From positions 1-58,988 of the forward strand of contig CAKZTM010000002.1 of assembly GCA_937920555.1 (NCBI GenBank): DNA of 58,988 nucleotides, given 5' to 3'. The DNA is from an uncultured Paracoccaceae bacterium. Its GTDB lineage: Bacteria; Pseudomonadota; Alphaproteobacteria; Rhodobacterales; Rhodobacteraceae. Positions 24,722 to 34,129 of this stretch are shown piece by piece; position 1 is the first letter of the stretch, and the number at the start of each line of letters is the position of its first letter. Under the pieces are notes generated by a model. The model searched no databases. It had not been told where the DNA came from and saw only the letters and a program-made list of their open reading frames with translations. A program made the position numbers and the translations under genes.

Positions 24722-24757
24722 CGCCCGGTGCAGCTTCGCATCGGGCGTTATCTTTTT
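24722..24757 (+). terminator. Intrinsic terminator after the zeta inhibitor gene
   Basis: A ten-pair stem, CGCCCGGTGC with GCATCGGGCG (one G:T), around a short AGCTTC loop is followed by TTATCTTTTT. It lies 25 bases past the stop codon. Confidence 0.85.
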
Positions 24758-24862
24758 GTTAATGTTAAATTTTCTGTAAGGGCCTTGGTTTGGACAGAAA
24801 GTGTCCCAGTCCCTATCACATGCGGCCTCTAGATCGTTCTGACCACAGGAACGAGAGGCGTC

Positions 24863-26857
24863 ATGAGTATAACAGCATCACCGTCAGCACCCAAAACCAG
24901 CGACACAAGAAAATGGATCAGCCGAACTGCCAGAATGTTGGGCTGTTCTTTGATTGTGGTGCCGATCTTGTATCTGTTGCAGCAACATTTGGCGGAGATG
25001 GACAAGGCGCAAATCGCTGAGGCTTTGCGAGCCATATCGTTGCAATCCATTGCTGTGGCCGGGCTGTTCACGGCGTTTAGTCTGATGGCGGTTGCGCGTT
25101 ATGATGTGCTGGCGATCCGCCAATTAGGGTTGGATGTGCCGCAAAAGGTCGCTGTGCGCGGCGGCTTTGTGGCGGTTTCCATCGGGCAGACCCTTGGGTT
25201 TGGTATCATTGTGGGGGCAATTGCACGTTGGCGGTTCTATCGCGGCTACGGTTTGGGACCAACGGAGGCGGGGATGATCTCGGCCATTGTGACCATCGGT
25301 TTTCTCAACGGTTTTGCAATTATCTTGTCAATCTGCGCCATTATCGCGCCGGAGGGCCTGGTTACGCTTTCAGGGTTGAGCCCTGCCTTTATTCGGGCGA
25401 TCGCAGCCAGCGTTTTGGTGCTGGCGGCGGGCATCATGATCGCCTCTGTGATCAAGCCGCATGTGACCGTGGCCGGCCGTGTGCTGAGCATGCCCAAATT
25501 GCGGGTTGTGCGGTCGCAGGTTGTTCTGGCGGCTTTGGATACGATCCCTGCGGCCATCGCACTTTGGGTGTTGATCCCGTCGGATATTGCGCCTGCGCTT
25601 GTGGTGGTGGTTCCGGTGTATCTTGCGGCTCTTGGCATGGGGTTGGTGTCCAACACGCCCGGTGGTTTGGGTGTGTTGGAACTGGCCTGTCTGATGGCTT
25701 TGCCGGTCTTGCCGCCGGAGCAGTTATTGGCCGCGCTGATTGCTTATCGGGGTATTTATTTTGGTGTGCCTGCGGTGATTGCGGTGGCCATGCTGGTGGC
25801 GCGTGAGATCCAAGGGCGTGATGCCAAGACCCAGTTGAGCGCGCAAAGTGCCGCCCCCTTGGCGACCATTGGTGGTATTCTGGGCGACAGCGGTCGCGCG
25901 GATGCGCAGCTTGCCCTGCTTGGCGATAAATCTTTCATTATTTCAGACGATTGCGATGCATTTTTGATGTATGCCGCATCCGGAAACAGCTTGATTGCGC
26001 TGTCTGATCCTGTTGGGGCTGAGGGCCGTTGGGCCGAGCTGTTGGTCAAGTTTGAGGCGGAGGCGAAGGCGCGTATGTTGGCCCCGGCCTTTTACAAAAC
26101 CGGGCCGGAGTTCACGGATTTTCTTCAGATGCAGGGGCATTTTTGCACGCAAATCGCCAGTGAGGGTGTGGTTGGATTGGCGGAGTATTCCACATCCGGC
26201 AGTTCAAAGCGCGAGTTGCGCCGCAAGTTGAAACTGGCCGGTTCGGTCGAGTTGATCCGCCACGCGGCAGGTGACGCTCCTTTGGGGCGTTTCGGACAGG
26301 TGAGCGACAGTTGGGCCGCGTCCAAGGGCGGCGAGCGCGGGTTTTCCATGGGGTATTTCAAGCCAGATTATTTGGCCCGATTTGCAAGTATTGAGGCGCG
26401 TTTGGACGGCCAAACCGTTGGGTTTTTGAGCCTGTGGACATCTGGTGATGGGCGTGAGCACGGGCTTGATGTGATGCGCCTGACCGAGAATGCGCCTGAT
26501 GGGACCATGCATGCGCTTGTTCATCACGGCATCGCGTGGGCCAAAGAGCAGGGTGCGACCCGGTTTGCGCTCTGCGCAGTGCCGTTCATGATCGCAAACC
26601 CGCCGCAAAACATGGTCGAGCGGGCGCTCAGCTGGTTTTACGACAACAAGCCGAAAATTCACGGCAGTGCGGGGCTTTACCGGTTCAAAAACGCGTTCCG
26701 CCCCGATTGGGAGCCACGGTTTGGCGCGGCACCTGGGATGATCTCGGCGGCTATTGCGGCGCGTGATGTGGCCGCGTTGATTAACGGGCCAACACCCAAG
26801 GACTTGCCGGTGCCTGCTGAGGCGGACGAGTTTGAGTTCAAGTTGGCGGCCGCCTAA
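24863..26857 (+). CDS. mprF: MprF-like aminoacyl-phosphatidylglycerol synthase
   Basis: A 664-residue membrane protein with the MprF plan: an N-terminal flippase-type region with about eight helices (LPG synthase transmembrane domain, residues about 25-320, including GLVSNTPGGLGVLEL) and a soluble C-terminal DUF2156/GNAT-like domain (from about 340). The latter has DPVGAEGRW, the SSKRELRRKLKLA stretch and FSMGYFKPDYL. The family moves lysine or alanine from aminoacyl-tRNA to phosphatidylglycerol, altering membrane charge and resistance to cationic peptides. Amino-acid specificity cannot be read here. GAGAGG precedes the ATG. It is shorter than the 840-residue Gram-positive forms, with fewer predicted helices. 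Confidence 0.85.
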   Translation: MSITASPSAPKTSDTRKWISRTARMLGCSLIVVPILYLLQQHLAEMDKAQIAEALRAISLQSIAVAGLFTAFSLMAVARYDVLAIRQLGLDVPQKVAVRGGFVAVSIGQTLGFGIIVGAIARWRFYRGYGLGPTEAGMISAIVTIGFLNGFAIILSICAIIAPEGLVTLSGLSPAFIRAIAASVLVLAAGIMIASVIKPHVTVAGRVLSMPKLRVVRSQVVLAALDTIPAAIALWVLIPSDIAPALVVVVPVYLAALGMGLVSNTPGGLGVLELACLMALPVLPPEQLLAALIAYRGIYFGVPAVIAVAMLVAREIQGRDAKTQLSAQSAAPLATIGGILGDSGRADAQLALLGDKSFIISDDCDAFLMYAASGNSLIALSDPVGAEGRWAELLVKFEAEAKARMLAPAFYKTGPEFTDFLQMQGHFCTQIASEGVVGLAEYSTSGSSKRELRRKLKLAGSVELIRHAAGDAPLGRFGQVSDSWAASKGGERGFSMGYFKPDYLARFASIEARLDGQTVGFLSLWTSGDGREHGLDVMRLTENAPDGTMHALVHHGIAWAKEQGATRFALCAVPFMIANPPQNMVERALSWFYDNKPKIHGSAGLYRFKNAFRPDWEPRFGAAPGMISAAIAARDVAALINGPTPKDLPVPAEADEFEFKLAAA

Positions 26858-26881
26858 AGCGACACGCCGTTATCTGCGGGT

Positions 26882-28183
26882 TCAGCCGAACACGCGCTTG
26901 AAGATCGTGTCGACTTGGCGGGTGTGATAGCCTAGATCGAATTTCTCTTCGATCTCTGCCTCGCTCATGGCCGCGCGCACTTCCGCATCGGCTTTGAGTT
27001 CGGTCAGGAAATCGGCACCTTCTTCCCAGACCCGCATGGCATTGCGCTGTACCAACCTGTAGGCATCTTCGCGCGACACGCCTTTTTGGGTGAGCGCCAA
27101 CAGCACCCGTTGTGAGTGAACAAGTCCGCGGAACTTATTGAGATTGCTCATCATATTGTCCGGGTAGATCACCAGCTTATCAATCACCGATGTGAGCCGC
27201 GCCAAGGCGAAATCCAAGGTGATAGTGGTGTCCGGGCCGATGTTGCGCTCGACAGAGGAATGGGAAATGTCGCGCTCATGCCACAAAGCCACGTTTTCCA
27301 TGGCGGGCACCACGGCCATGCGCACCAAGCGGGCCAGACCGGTCAGGTTCTCGGTCAAAACCGGGTTGCGCTTATGGGGCATGGCTGATGAGCCCTTTTG
27401 GCCTTTGGAGAAGAATTCCTCCGCCTCCAGCACTTCGGTGCGCTGCATGTGGCGGATCTCTACGGCGATATTTTCAACCGAGGAGGCGACCACGCCGAGG
27501 GCGGCAAAGAAAGCTGCATGACGGTCGCGGGGGATCACTTGGGTGGAGATCGGCTCAGGCTCCAGACCCAGTTGCGCGCAGACATGGGCCTCCACGGCGG
27601 GATCAATATTGGCAAATGTTCCGACAGCGCCGGAAATCGCGCCGGTGGCAATCTCGGCGCGTGCAACGCGCAGCCGGTCCAAATTCCGTGCCATCTCGGC
27701 GTAAAACCGGGCAAATGTCAGGCCCATAGTGGTCGGCTCGGCGTGAATGCCGTGGGAGCGGCCAATGCGCACGGTGTCTTTATGTTCCAAGGCGCGGCGC
27801 TTCAAAGCGGCCAAAAGCCCCTCCATGCCTTGGATCAACATGTCGGCCGCCCGCACCAGCTGAACATTGAAACATGTGTCCAGAACATCCGAGGAAGTCA
27901 TACCCTGATGCACAAAGCGCGCCTCAGTTTGTCCAATAATTTCAGCCAGATGGGTCAAAAACGCGATTACATCATGTTTGGTAACCGCCTCGATCTCATC
28001 GATCCGGGCCACGTCAAATTCGACATCTTTTGCCTTCCAGACCGCAGCGGCGGCATCCTTGGGGATCACGCCCAGTTCCGCTTGCGCGTCGCAGGCATGG
28101 GCCTCGATCTCGTACCAAATCCGAAATTTCGTCTCTGGTGACCAAATGGCGACCATATCTGGACGGGAATAACGTGGGATCAT
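26882..28183 (-). CDS. purB: Adenylosuccinate lyase
   Basis: Fumarase/aspartase-superfamily enzyme that cleaves SAICAR and adenylosuccinate in purine synthesis. At 433 residues it is the shorter PurB type. It opens MIPRYSRPDMVAIWSPETKF and carries the signature GSSAMPHKRNP on the flexible catalytic-serine loop, with TSSDVLDT and the GRSHGIHAEPTT catalytic His region. It is convergent with mprF and close (24 bases). Confidence 0.97.
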   Translation of the reverse strand: MIPRYSRPDMVAIWSPETKFRIWYEIEAHACDAQAELGVIPKDAAAAVWKAKDVEFDVARIDEIEAVTKHDVIAFLTHLAEIIGQTEARFVHQGMTSSDVLDTCFNVQLVRAADMLIQGMEGLLAALKRRALEHKDTVRIGRSHGIHAEPTTMGLTFARFYAEMARNLDRLRVARAEIATGAISGAVGTFANIDPAVEAHVCAQLGLEPEPISTQVIPRDRHAAFFAALGVVASSVENIAVEIRHMQRTEVLEAEEFFSKGQKGSSAMPHKRNPVLTENLTGLARLVRMAVVPAMENVALWHERDISHSSVERNIGPDTTITLDFALARLTSVIDKLVIYPDNMMSNLNKFRGLVHSQRVLLALTQKGVSREDAYRLVQRNAMRVWEEGADFLTELKADAEVRAAMSEAEIEEKFDLGYHTRQVDTIFKRVFG

Positions 28184-28261
28184 GGATTTGGCCTCTTGGC
28201 TTGTTGGCAGATGCTGGCGTCTTTAGACTGGGGGCCGACGAAGTTCAATTGGGGTTGGCCT

Positions 28262-28606
28262 GTGACAAAATCGACTGCGCGGCTTTTGCAAATATCAGGA
28301 GCTGTGGCGCTGAGTGCGGCATTGTGCGTGCCGGTGTCGGCTCAGGACTGGAAAGACATGCCGGCGCGCAATCTGGCCGGTTTGAAGCTGAGTTATGACG
28401 GGGCTTGGCAGGATTTTCGCCCAACCGGACGCACGCTTTACAATGCGGGGGAAGACAGTTGGGGCTATTGGCGCGACCAAGATGGGCGTTACTGCTCGCA
28501 ATGGCCGCCAAGTGATGCGTGGGCGTGTTACAGCGTCGCGCGGGCCGGCAACCAGGTCAAATTCACCGATGATCGCGGTCATGCCACAATCGGGGTGATC
28601 GAGTGA
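28262..28606 (+). CDS. Small secreted protein of unknown function
   Basis: A 114-residue product read from GTG 28262. Residues 1-27 (TKSTARLLQISGAVALSAALCVPVSA) form a signal peptide with cleavage after VSA. The mature part is tryptophan- and tyrosine-rich, with two cysteines in GRYCSQWPPSDAWACYSV that probably pair. It resembles a common Rhodobacteraceae secreted protein whose function I do not know. Upstream codons are open but the signal peptide fixes the start. Its stop overlaps the next gene's GTG by four bases, so the two are translationally coupled. Confidence 0.7.
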   Translation: MTKSTARLLQISGAVALSAALCVPVSAQDWKDMPARNLAGLKLSYDGAWQDFRPTGRTLYNAGEDSWGYWRDQDGRYCSQWPPSDAWACYSVARAGNQVKFTDDRGHATIGVIE

Positions 28607-29076
28607 GTGCTGAGCTGATCGCGCGGTTCAAAGGGGACTGGACCCTTCACCGGCATATTTTCGATTTGGACAGTCAATGGCTTGGCCGGTTCGAGGGTGA
28701 TGCGTTCATGACCCCGCGCAATGACGGGTTATATTACCATGAGGAGGGCATGCTGCGGTTTGGTGGATTGACCGCCATGAAGGCCACACGCGATTACATG
28801 TGGACCTTTCCCGAACCCAATGTGGTTCGTGTCTTGTTTGAGGATGGCAGGCATTTTCACGATTTCGATCCTTCCCAGACGCGTCCGCAGGCCACCCATT
28901 ATTGCGACCCCGATGAGTATGATGTGACCTATGATTTCCGCAAATGGCCGGACTGGCGGGCGGAGTGGCGGGTTGAGGGGCCCAAAAAGGACTACCGGAT
29001 GGTGTCCATGTACAGTCCCGCCGCCCCGGTTACCGGTCGCACGTCCAGACTGGGCCGCACGGCGCGCGCGCGGTAA
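28603..29076 (+). CDS. DUF6314 family protein
   Basis: A 157-residue protein starting at GTG in a GTGA overlap with the preceding gene. The sequence W-x-L-x-R-H-I-F-D (WTLHRHIFD), then GRFEGDAFMTP and YHEEGMLRFGG, marks a lipocalin-like beta-barrel family known to me as DUF6314, of unknown function. A conserved-looking CDPDEYDVTYDF lies in the second half. The coupling with a secreted tryptophan-rich protein may be meaningful, but I have no functional evidence. Confidence 0.78.
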   Translation: MSAELIARFKGDWTLHRHIFDLDSQWLGRFEGDAFMTPRNDGLYYHEEGMLRFGGLTAMKATRDYMWTFPEPNVVRVLFEDGRHFHDFDPSQTRPQATHYCDPDEYDVTYDFRKWPDWRAEWRVEGPKKDYRMVSMYSPAAPVTGRTSRLGRTARAR

Positions 29077-29100
29077 TGTGGGGTCGTTTTGCGAGGGCTT

Positions 29101-29110
29101 GTGATATCAC
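29101..29110. promoter_or_regulatory. Palindrome upstream of bioY
   Basis: GTGATATCAC is a perfect ten-base palindrome 66 bases before the bioY start. It does not match the BioR site (TTAT-A/C-T/G-ATAA) used by many alphaproteobacteria, which I do not find here. It may be an operator or chance. Confidence 0.25.
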
Positions 29111-29175
29111 TTGTGCATCGCGGCATTTTCGGGGAAAACAACCGCCACAGATAATCACGAACAAGGGGACCACCC

Positions 29176-29775
29176 ATGAGTAATGCCCAACATGACGCCG
29201 TATTGTCAGAGGCCATTTGGACCACAACAGGCTCAAGCGTTTGGATCAAGCGCGCCGCTCTCGTTGTGCTTGGAATTGCAGCGCTTGCGATTGCCGCTAA
29301 AATCCGGGTGCCAATGTGGCCGGTGCCGATCACCATGGGCACATTCGCGGTTTTGACCATCGGTGCGGCTTATGGGCCGAAATTGGGTCTGACCACCATA
29401 TTGGGCTATATGCTCATAGGGGTGCTTGGATTTGATGTATTCGCGGGCTCCTCGGCCGAAAAATTCGGTCTGGCCTACATGATGGGCGGCACTGGCGGCT
29501 ATTTGGTAGGCTACGTTCTGGCCACAATCGCACTTGGATATTTTGCCCGCATCGGGTGGGATCGCACGGCGCTGAAAATGGGTGCAGCTTTGCTTGTCGG
29601 CAACGCGTTGATCTATGTGCCGGGGTTGCTCTGGCTCAACGGATTTGCTGAGAGCTGGGCGCAAACCTTGCAGTGGGGGATCACGCCGTTCTTAGTGGGT
29701 GACGCGCTCAAACTGGTGCTGGCGGCGCTTTTGGTGCCCGGTATTTGGAAGCTGATCGGGTCCGCCCGCACGTAA
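29176..29775 (+). CDS. bioY: Biotin transporter S component BioY
   Basis: A 199-residue ECF-type biotin-binding membrane protein. About six helices are present, with the BioY patterns IRVPMWPVPITMGTFAVL and GYMLIGVLGFDVFAG, and GGTGGYLVGYVLAT, which line the biotin site. No bioM or bioN (energising ATPase and T component) is adjacent; in this group BioY often works alone or with distant modules. It ends with an intrinsic terminator. Confidence 0.93.
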   Translation: MSNAQHDAVLSEAIWTTTGSSVWIKRAALVVLGIAALAIAAKIRVPMWPVPITMGTFAVLTIGAAYGPKLGLTTILGYMLIGVLGFDVFAGSSAEKFGLAYMMGGTGGYLVGYVLATIALGYFARIGWDRTALKMGAALLVGNALIYVPGLLWLNGFAESWAQTLQWGITPFLVGDALKLVLAALLVPGIWKLIGSART

Positions 29776-29797
29776 GTTTCGCTAAATTCGACCTTCC

Positions 29798-29825
29798 AAG
29801 GCGCGTCCTGATGGGCGCGCCTTTT
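29798..29825 (+). terminator. Intrinsic terminator after bioY
   Basis: AAGGCGCG and CGCGCCTT form an eight-pair stem around ten bases, followed by TTTT. It lies about 20 bases after the bioY stop and just before the start of the next gene, making the two separate transcripts. Confidence 0.75.
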
Positions 29826-29842
29826 GCGTTTGGAGCATTGGT

Positions 29843-31045
29843 TTGAAGCCCGCCCTTGGACAGTTGGAATTCATCGCGCTGATGGCGTTGCTCACGGCTA
29901 TGACGGCCATGAGTATCGACGCGATTTTGCCCGCATTTGCGAGCATTCGTGATGATTTGGGCGTGGTGGATGCCAATGCGACCCAGCTGATTGTGACACT
30001 TTTTGTGCTTGGCATGGTGTTCGGAGAGATCGCCTTTGGCCCTTTGGCGGACGCATACGGGCGCAAGATTGTCATTCAGATTGGCCTTGGCTTGTTTGGG
30101 TTGGGCGTGATTTTGGCCGCCACTGCGGAGAGTTTGGATTGGGTCTTGTGGGGGCGTGTTTTGCAGGGCATCGGCGTGGCTGCGCCGAAAGTGGCGACCC
30201 GCGCGATTATTCGCGACATGTATTCGGGCAATGCCATGGCGCGGATATTTTCGCTGATCATGTCGGTTATGATCCTGACGCCGATGCTGGCACCTTTGAT
30301 GGGGCAAACGGTGCTGTTGGCGGGGAGTTGGCGTTGGGTGTTCGGAGTGTTTTTGGTTCATGCGGCGGTCTCAGCGTTATGGCTGGGGGTGCGCCAGCCC
30401 GAGACTTTGACCGACGCCAAGCGGATCCCGATCAATTTGAGCGTATTGGCGACCAACGGTTTGGCGATTTTGCGCAATGGTCGGGTGATGGCCGCGACCG
30501 TGGCTGCCGGTCTGACCTTTGGCGGGATCTTATGCTATGTGAGCCTGTCGCAGGCGATTTTCGTCGATCTTTATGACAAGGGCGTGTGGTTTCCTGTGTG
30601 GTTTGGGGTGCTTGCGGTGCCGGTGTCGGTCTCATCGTTGTTGAATGCGCGGTTCGTGGAGCAGTTTGGCATGCGCAAGATCACCAGTTGGGGCTTTGGC
30701 GGGGTGACTATGTGTTCTGTTACATTGCTGGTGGCTACGCTTGTTTTTGACGGTATCCCGCCGTTTTGGTTGTTTTTCGTGCTGTGCTTTTTCAACTCAT
30801 TTTGCTTTGGGTCGGTGTTTGGCAACATCAACGCCATTGCGATGGAGTGGTTGGGCCGGGTTGCGGGTTTGGGCTCGGCGGTGATTGCATCTGCCTCAAG
30901 CCTTGTGGCGGTCGCGGCCTCCATTCCCATCGGGCGGCTTTACGACGGTTCGGTCATGCCGGTTGCCTTGGCGTATTTGCTGGCGGGCGGCGGCGGTTTG
31001 TTGCTGCTGCGCTGGAGCGATCGCTGCGCCAAAGTTCATGTCTAA
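29843..31045 (+). CDS. Bcr/CflA-family drug-efflux MFS transporter
   Basis: A 400-residue carrier with about 12 hydrophobic helices. Bcr/CflA features are the helix-1 AMSIDAILPAF (conserved Asp), the A-motif GPLADAYGRK and the VLQGIGVAAPKVATRAIIRD segment in helix 4-5. Family members expel bicyclomycin, chloramphenicol or similar compounds, or export small metabolites. The start is TTG at 29843 with TGGAG nine bases upstream. It is convergent with nudC. Confidence 0.87.
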   Translation: MKPALGQLEFIALMALLTAMTAMSIDAILPAFASIRDDLGVVDANATQLIVTLFVLGMVFGEIAFGPLADAYGRKIVIQIGLGLFGLGVILAATAESLDWVLWGRVLQGIGVAAPKVATRAIIRDMYSGNAMARIFSLIMSVMILTPMLAPLMGQTVLLAGSWRWVFGVFLVHAAVSALWLGVRQPETLTDAKRIPINLSVLATNGLAILRNGRVMAATVAAGLTFGGILCYVSLSQAIFVDLYDKGVWFPVWFGVLAVPVSVSSLLNARFVEQFGMRKITSWGFGGVTMCSVTLLVATLVFDGIPPFWLFFVLCFFNSFCFGSVFGNINAIAMEWLGRVAGLGSAVIASASSLVAVAASIPIGRLYDGSVMPVALAYLLAGGGGLLLLRWSDRCAKVHV

Positions 31046-31192
31046 TCGCCCCGTTACGCGTCCGGTTTTGGGGCGCATTGCAGGTGGGCGTAAACCTTAA
31101 CAACTGTGCTACTGTGCTAGCAGAGTAGAACGGGCAGGGCAGGTGTTTTGGCCCTGCGGCACACAGGTGTGAGCACGGCTTGCCAGAACGCT

Positions 31193-32143
31193 CTAGTCCA
31201 GATCGTCTTTGAGCCAGCGTTCGATCAAGAACCGTGCAATGGAGCCATTGCGGGCGGGTTTCAGCGCCGGGTTTGAGCCATCCAGTGAGGCCAACACCGT
31301 CTCCCGGCTGAACCATTTTGCATCCTCAATCTCGACCGGATCGATGGTCATATCCGTGTTCAGCGCTTCGCCTGCGGTGCCAAACATCAAGGAAGACGGG
31401 TAAGGCCATGGCTGGCTTGCCAAATAGGTGATCTGGTCGAGCCTGACGCCCACCTCTTCGAACACCTCGCGCCGGGAGGCGGCTTCGATGGTTTCGCCGG
31501 GCTCCAAAAACCCCGCCAGAAGGGAGTACATGCCCTCGGGCCAATTGGGGGATCTGCCCAGCAGGACTGAGTTGCCGGAGGTGACCAGCACAATCACAAC
31601 CGCATCCGTGCGCGGGAAATGCTGCGCGTTGCATGATGGGCAAGAGCGCTGCCAGCCTGCTTGGGTGATGCCCGAGCGGTTGCCGCATCTGGCGCAAAAT
31701 TCATGACTGTCATGCCATGCGAAAATGGCGCGGGCGGTGGCTGCGATGTTAGCCTCGTCAGGTGACAATTGTGCCATAACGCCGCGTAATTCAACGAAAT
31801 TATCGGTATCATCAGTGGCGGGGTGATGGTTTTGGGTTGGGTCAAAAAACTGTCCCATTGCCTCTTCATCCACATCATCAGGCGCCCATGGGGAGATGTC
31901 GACGGCGAAAACCGGCGCCTCAGCGCGCAGCCCCAGAAACATCGGGCTGCGCTCTGCCTCTTTGAGCACCGGGTGGTCGAGGGGCAAGAACACAAGCGCG
32001 TCGCCGCGCACCAGCGGCTTTCCCTTCCAAAGCACGATCGTAGAGGCACCTGCACGGGCCAAGAGCGCGCCTAAGTCCCCCCGCAGTTGTGCGGCCCGAT
32101 CAAGTGGCGTCGCGCCAAAGGTTACGTCTTCTGCTGCTCTCAT
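31193..32143 (-). CDS. nudC: NAD+ diphosphatase / NADH pyrophosphatase (deNADding enzyme)
   Basis: Hydrolyses NAD(H) to NMN(H) and AMP and removes NAD caps from RNA. The 316-residue protein has an N-terminal domain, a zinc ribbon with Cys150, Cys153, Cys168 and Cys171, and the Nudix box at 211-233 (GFLEPGETIE, then REVFEEVGV). After it comes the NudC-specific SQPWPYPSS, which distinguishes NADH-acting Nudix enzymes. Confidence 0.95.
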   Translation of the reverse strand: MRAAEDVTFGATPLDRAAQLRGDLGALLARAGASTIVLWKGKPLVRGDALVFLPLDHPVLKEAERSPMFLGLRAEAPVFAVDISPWAPDDVDEEAMGQFFDPTQNHHPATDDTDNFVELRGVMAQLSPDEANIAATARAIFAWHDSHEFCARCGNRSGITQAGWQRSCPSCNAQHFPRTDAVVIVLVTSGNSVLLGRSPNWPEGMYSLLAGFLEPGETIEAASRREVFEEVGVRLDQITYLASQPWPYPSSLMFGTAGEALNTDMTIDPVEIEDAKWFSRETVLASLDGSNPALKPARNGSIARFLIERWLKDDLD

Positions 32144-32253
32144 GGCCCGATGCCCCCACTGAATTCATCACCGGTGTTAGCGCAATTTGGAACCGATCCC
32201 AAGGGGCGGATGCGCGGGGTTGCAAAACATCAGGCAAAGCCATAAATGGGGCA

Positions 32254-32351
32254 TTGAGAGGTCGGCGCGGGCAACCGCCTCGCCAACCCGGTCAGGTCCG
32301 GAAGGAAGCAGCCGCAACGAGTTTCGTTTGGGTCGTGTTTGGCCTCTCACC
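32254..32351 (+). ncRNA. ffs: Signal recognition particle RNA (4.5S, small bacterial type)
   Basis: The universally conserved apical domain is present at about 32290-32313 as GGTCAGGTCCGGAAGGAAGC (SRP54/Ffh-binding asymmetric loop and GGAA-type tetraloop), followed by AGCC. The outer ends TGAGAGGTC (32255-32263) and GGCCTCTCA (32341-32349) pair to close the hairpin, giving about 97 bases. A -10-like CATAAA lies about ten bases before the 5' end, with TTGCAA upstream at short spacing. Ends are estimates to within a few bases. Confidence 0.93.
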
Positions 32352-32357
32352 TCAACC

Positions 32358-33065
32358 TTATTTCAAAGAGACAGAGTATCCCCATTCTTTTGGGGCAATG
32401 TAGCTTTGCGAATATTCCAGACAGCGCCCCGAAATATCAAAGGCACGTCTGCTCACACATAAAACCGGCGTGTCTGAGGTGCAGTCCAACATCCATGCGA
32501 TCCGGGATGGGGCGCAGGCGGCGCGGATAAAATCCTCGGCCCTATGCATGGTATGCCCGGAGCGGCGTTGGATGATCTCGTAGATATCGGGGTCTTCGCT
32601 ATCCTCAAAGCCTGTGACATTTGCGGCCAGATAGACCCGTTGCACGATCCCGGCCCGGTTGCGCAATGCCAAGAGCCGGTCGAGCCGCCACACTTGCCTG
32701 CCGCGCATAATATTGAGTGCGTCTGCTGCGGCTTGTGGTGCGGGGACCGCTTTGACCACCTGGCTTTTGAGTTCGGGCTCAACCTTTTTGCCGGTTTCAT
32801 CGGTAATGCAGAAAAACCGGGTGAGATTGGTGTCCGTATTGGATTTGGGAATGAAGGTGCCGACGCCTTGGCGGCGTTGGATCAGCCGCGCCTCAGCAAG
32901 CGAGTTGAGCGCTTTGCGCACGGTGCCCTGACTTGCCCCGGTTTGGCGTGCCAGTGCCGTTTCAGAGGGCAGTGCTTGTCCCGCTGTCCACTCGCCGGCC
33001 ACAATGCGCGAGCGCAATTGATCATGGATTTGCAGGTATAGCGGGCGGCGCGGATCGTTTAACAT
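32358..33065 (-). CDS. GntR-family (HutC-type) transcription regulator
   Basis: A 235-residue regulator. The N-terminal GntR winged helix reads PLYLQIHDQLRSRI, LPSETALARQTGASQGTVRKAL and RRQGVGTFI. The C-terminal UTRA domain (about 90-230) typically binds a sugar phosphate or histidine-pathway ligand. ATG 33065 is preferred over a GTG 48 bases upstream because GGGGAG lies ten bases before it. It is divergent from the aldose epimerase gene with about 70 bases shared between them, so it may control both; I could not define an operator. Confidence 0.88.
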   Translation of the reverse strand: MLNDPRRPLYLQIHDQLRSRIVAGEWTAGQALPSETALARQTGASQGTVRKALNSLAEARLIQRRQGVGTFIPKSNTDTNLTRFFCITDETGKKVEPELKSQVVKAVPAPQAAADALNIMRGRQVWRLDRLLALRNRAGIVQRVYLAANVTGFEDSEDPDIYEIIQRRSGHTMHRAEDFIRAACAPSRIAWMLDCTSDTPVLCVSRRAFDISGRCLEYSQSYIAPKEWGYSVSLK

Positions 33066-33136
33066 TGATTGACGGCTCCCCAACAATTGATGATACAAAC
33101 GTCTGTTGCTCACTACTGATGCTCAAAGGAGCCTTA

Positions 33137-34129
33137 ATGATACGTAAATTTGGGGAGTTTGAGGGGCAAGATGTGAACAAGGCCGTGTTGCGCAATGGCG
33201 ATGTGTCGGTCTCAATCTTGAATTATGGTTGTGTGACGCAAGATTGGCGGGTTGCGACCCCCTCGGGGGAGAGGCCGGTGGTTTTGGGCTTTGAGGCGTT
33301 CGACGATTATCCCGCTCATTCACGGTCTTTTGGAATATTGGCCGGGCGGGTGGCCAACCGAACCGCGTTCGGGCGCTTTGAGATGGACGGTGTGGCCTAT
33401 CAGCTCCCGGTCAATGACGCTGGCCACCATTTGCATGGTGGTGTGATCGGGCTGGGGCGGCGTATCTGGCGCATGGAGGCAGATGGCGATGCGCGCATTC
33501 AGTTAACTTACCGCTCACCCGACGGCGAGGAGGGGTATCCCGGCGCGGTCGATTTCACGGTCACGGTTTCGCTGGACGGGCACCGGCTGACTTATGACAT
33601 GTCGGGGGTGCCGGACCGGCCCACGCCGATCAATCTGGCGCAGCACTCTTATTATAATCTTGGCGGGGGGGACCATGTTCGCGATCATACTCTTTGGCTT
33701 GATGCGGCTCAGTACACGCCTGTGGGTCCGGGATTGATCCCCACCGGGGAGATATTGCCGGTTGCGGGCACCCATTTTGATTTTCAGAAGGCGTCACAGA
33801 TGGGCGCGATTGATCCGGCGGGTTTGGGAATTGATCTTAATATGATTTTGAGCCCGGACAGGGATCATGGCAAACCGGCGGCGATTGTCACTCATCCCGG
33901 CGGGCTTGAGTTGAAGTTGTGGACCGACCAGCCGGGGCTTCAGGTGTTTAATGCGCCGAATTTGGATGTGCCTGTGCCCGGACTTGAGGGCAAACGTTAT
34001 GGTTCGTTTTGCGGTCTGTGCCTTGAGGCGCAACATTTCCCGGATGCGCTCAATCATCCGCATTTCCCGTCCATCATTGCGACCCCGGATCGGCCCTACA
34101 GGCAAAAGCTCACCATTGAGATTGGCTGA
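33137..34129 (+). CDS. Aldose 1-epimerase (galactose mutarotase family)
   Basis: Interconverts alpha and beta anomers of aldoses. The 330-residue beta-sandwich protein has NYGCVTQDWRV, GRVANRTAFGRF, the NDAGHHLHGG pattern, catalytic His in AQHSYYNLGG and catalytic Glu in CLEAQHFPDALNHP. Start ATG 33137 has AAAGGAG upstream; a longer open frame to the left is unsupported. There is no sugar transport or gal operon next to it, so the in vivo substrate is unknown. The divergent GntR regulator is the likely controller. Confidence 0.92.
   Translation: MIRKFGEFEGQDVNKAVLRNGDVSVSILNYGCVTQDWRVATPSGERPVVLGFEAFDDYPAHSRSFGILAGRVANRTAFGRFEMDGVAYQLPVNDAGHHLHGGVIGLGRRIWRMEADGDARIQLTYRSPDGEEGYPGAVDFTVTVSLDGHRLTYDMSGVPDRPTPINLAQHSYYNLGGGDHVRDHTLWLDAAQYTPVGPGLIPTGEILPVAGTHFDFQKASQMGAIDPAGLGIDLNMILSPDRDHGKPAAIVTHPGGLELKLWTDQPGLQVFNAPNLDVPVPGLEGKRYGSFCGLCLEAQHFPDALNHPHFPSIIATPDRPYRQKLTIEIG

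Noticed and set aside
28196-28606. A longer start for the small secreted protein, and purB sharing a promoter with it
   Set aside because: The signal peptide begins at the GTG at 28262, and upstream codons (MACWQMLASLDWG) do not look like a leader; the intergenic region is too short to resolve promoters.
31134-31157. Hairpin GCAGGGC/GCCCTGC between the Bcr/CflA and nudC genes
   Set aside because: No T-run follows on either strand and the loop is loose; not enough to call a terminator.
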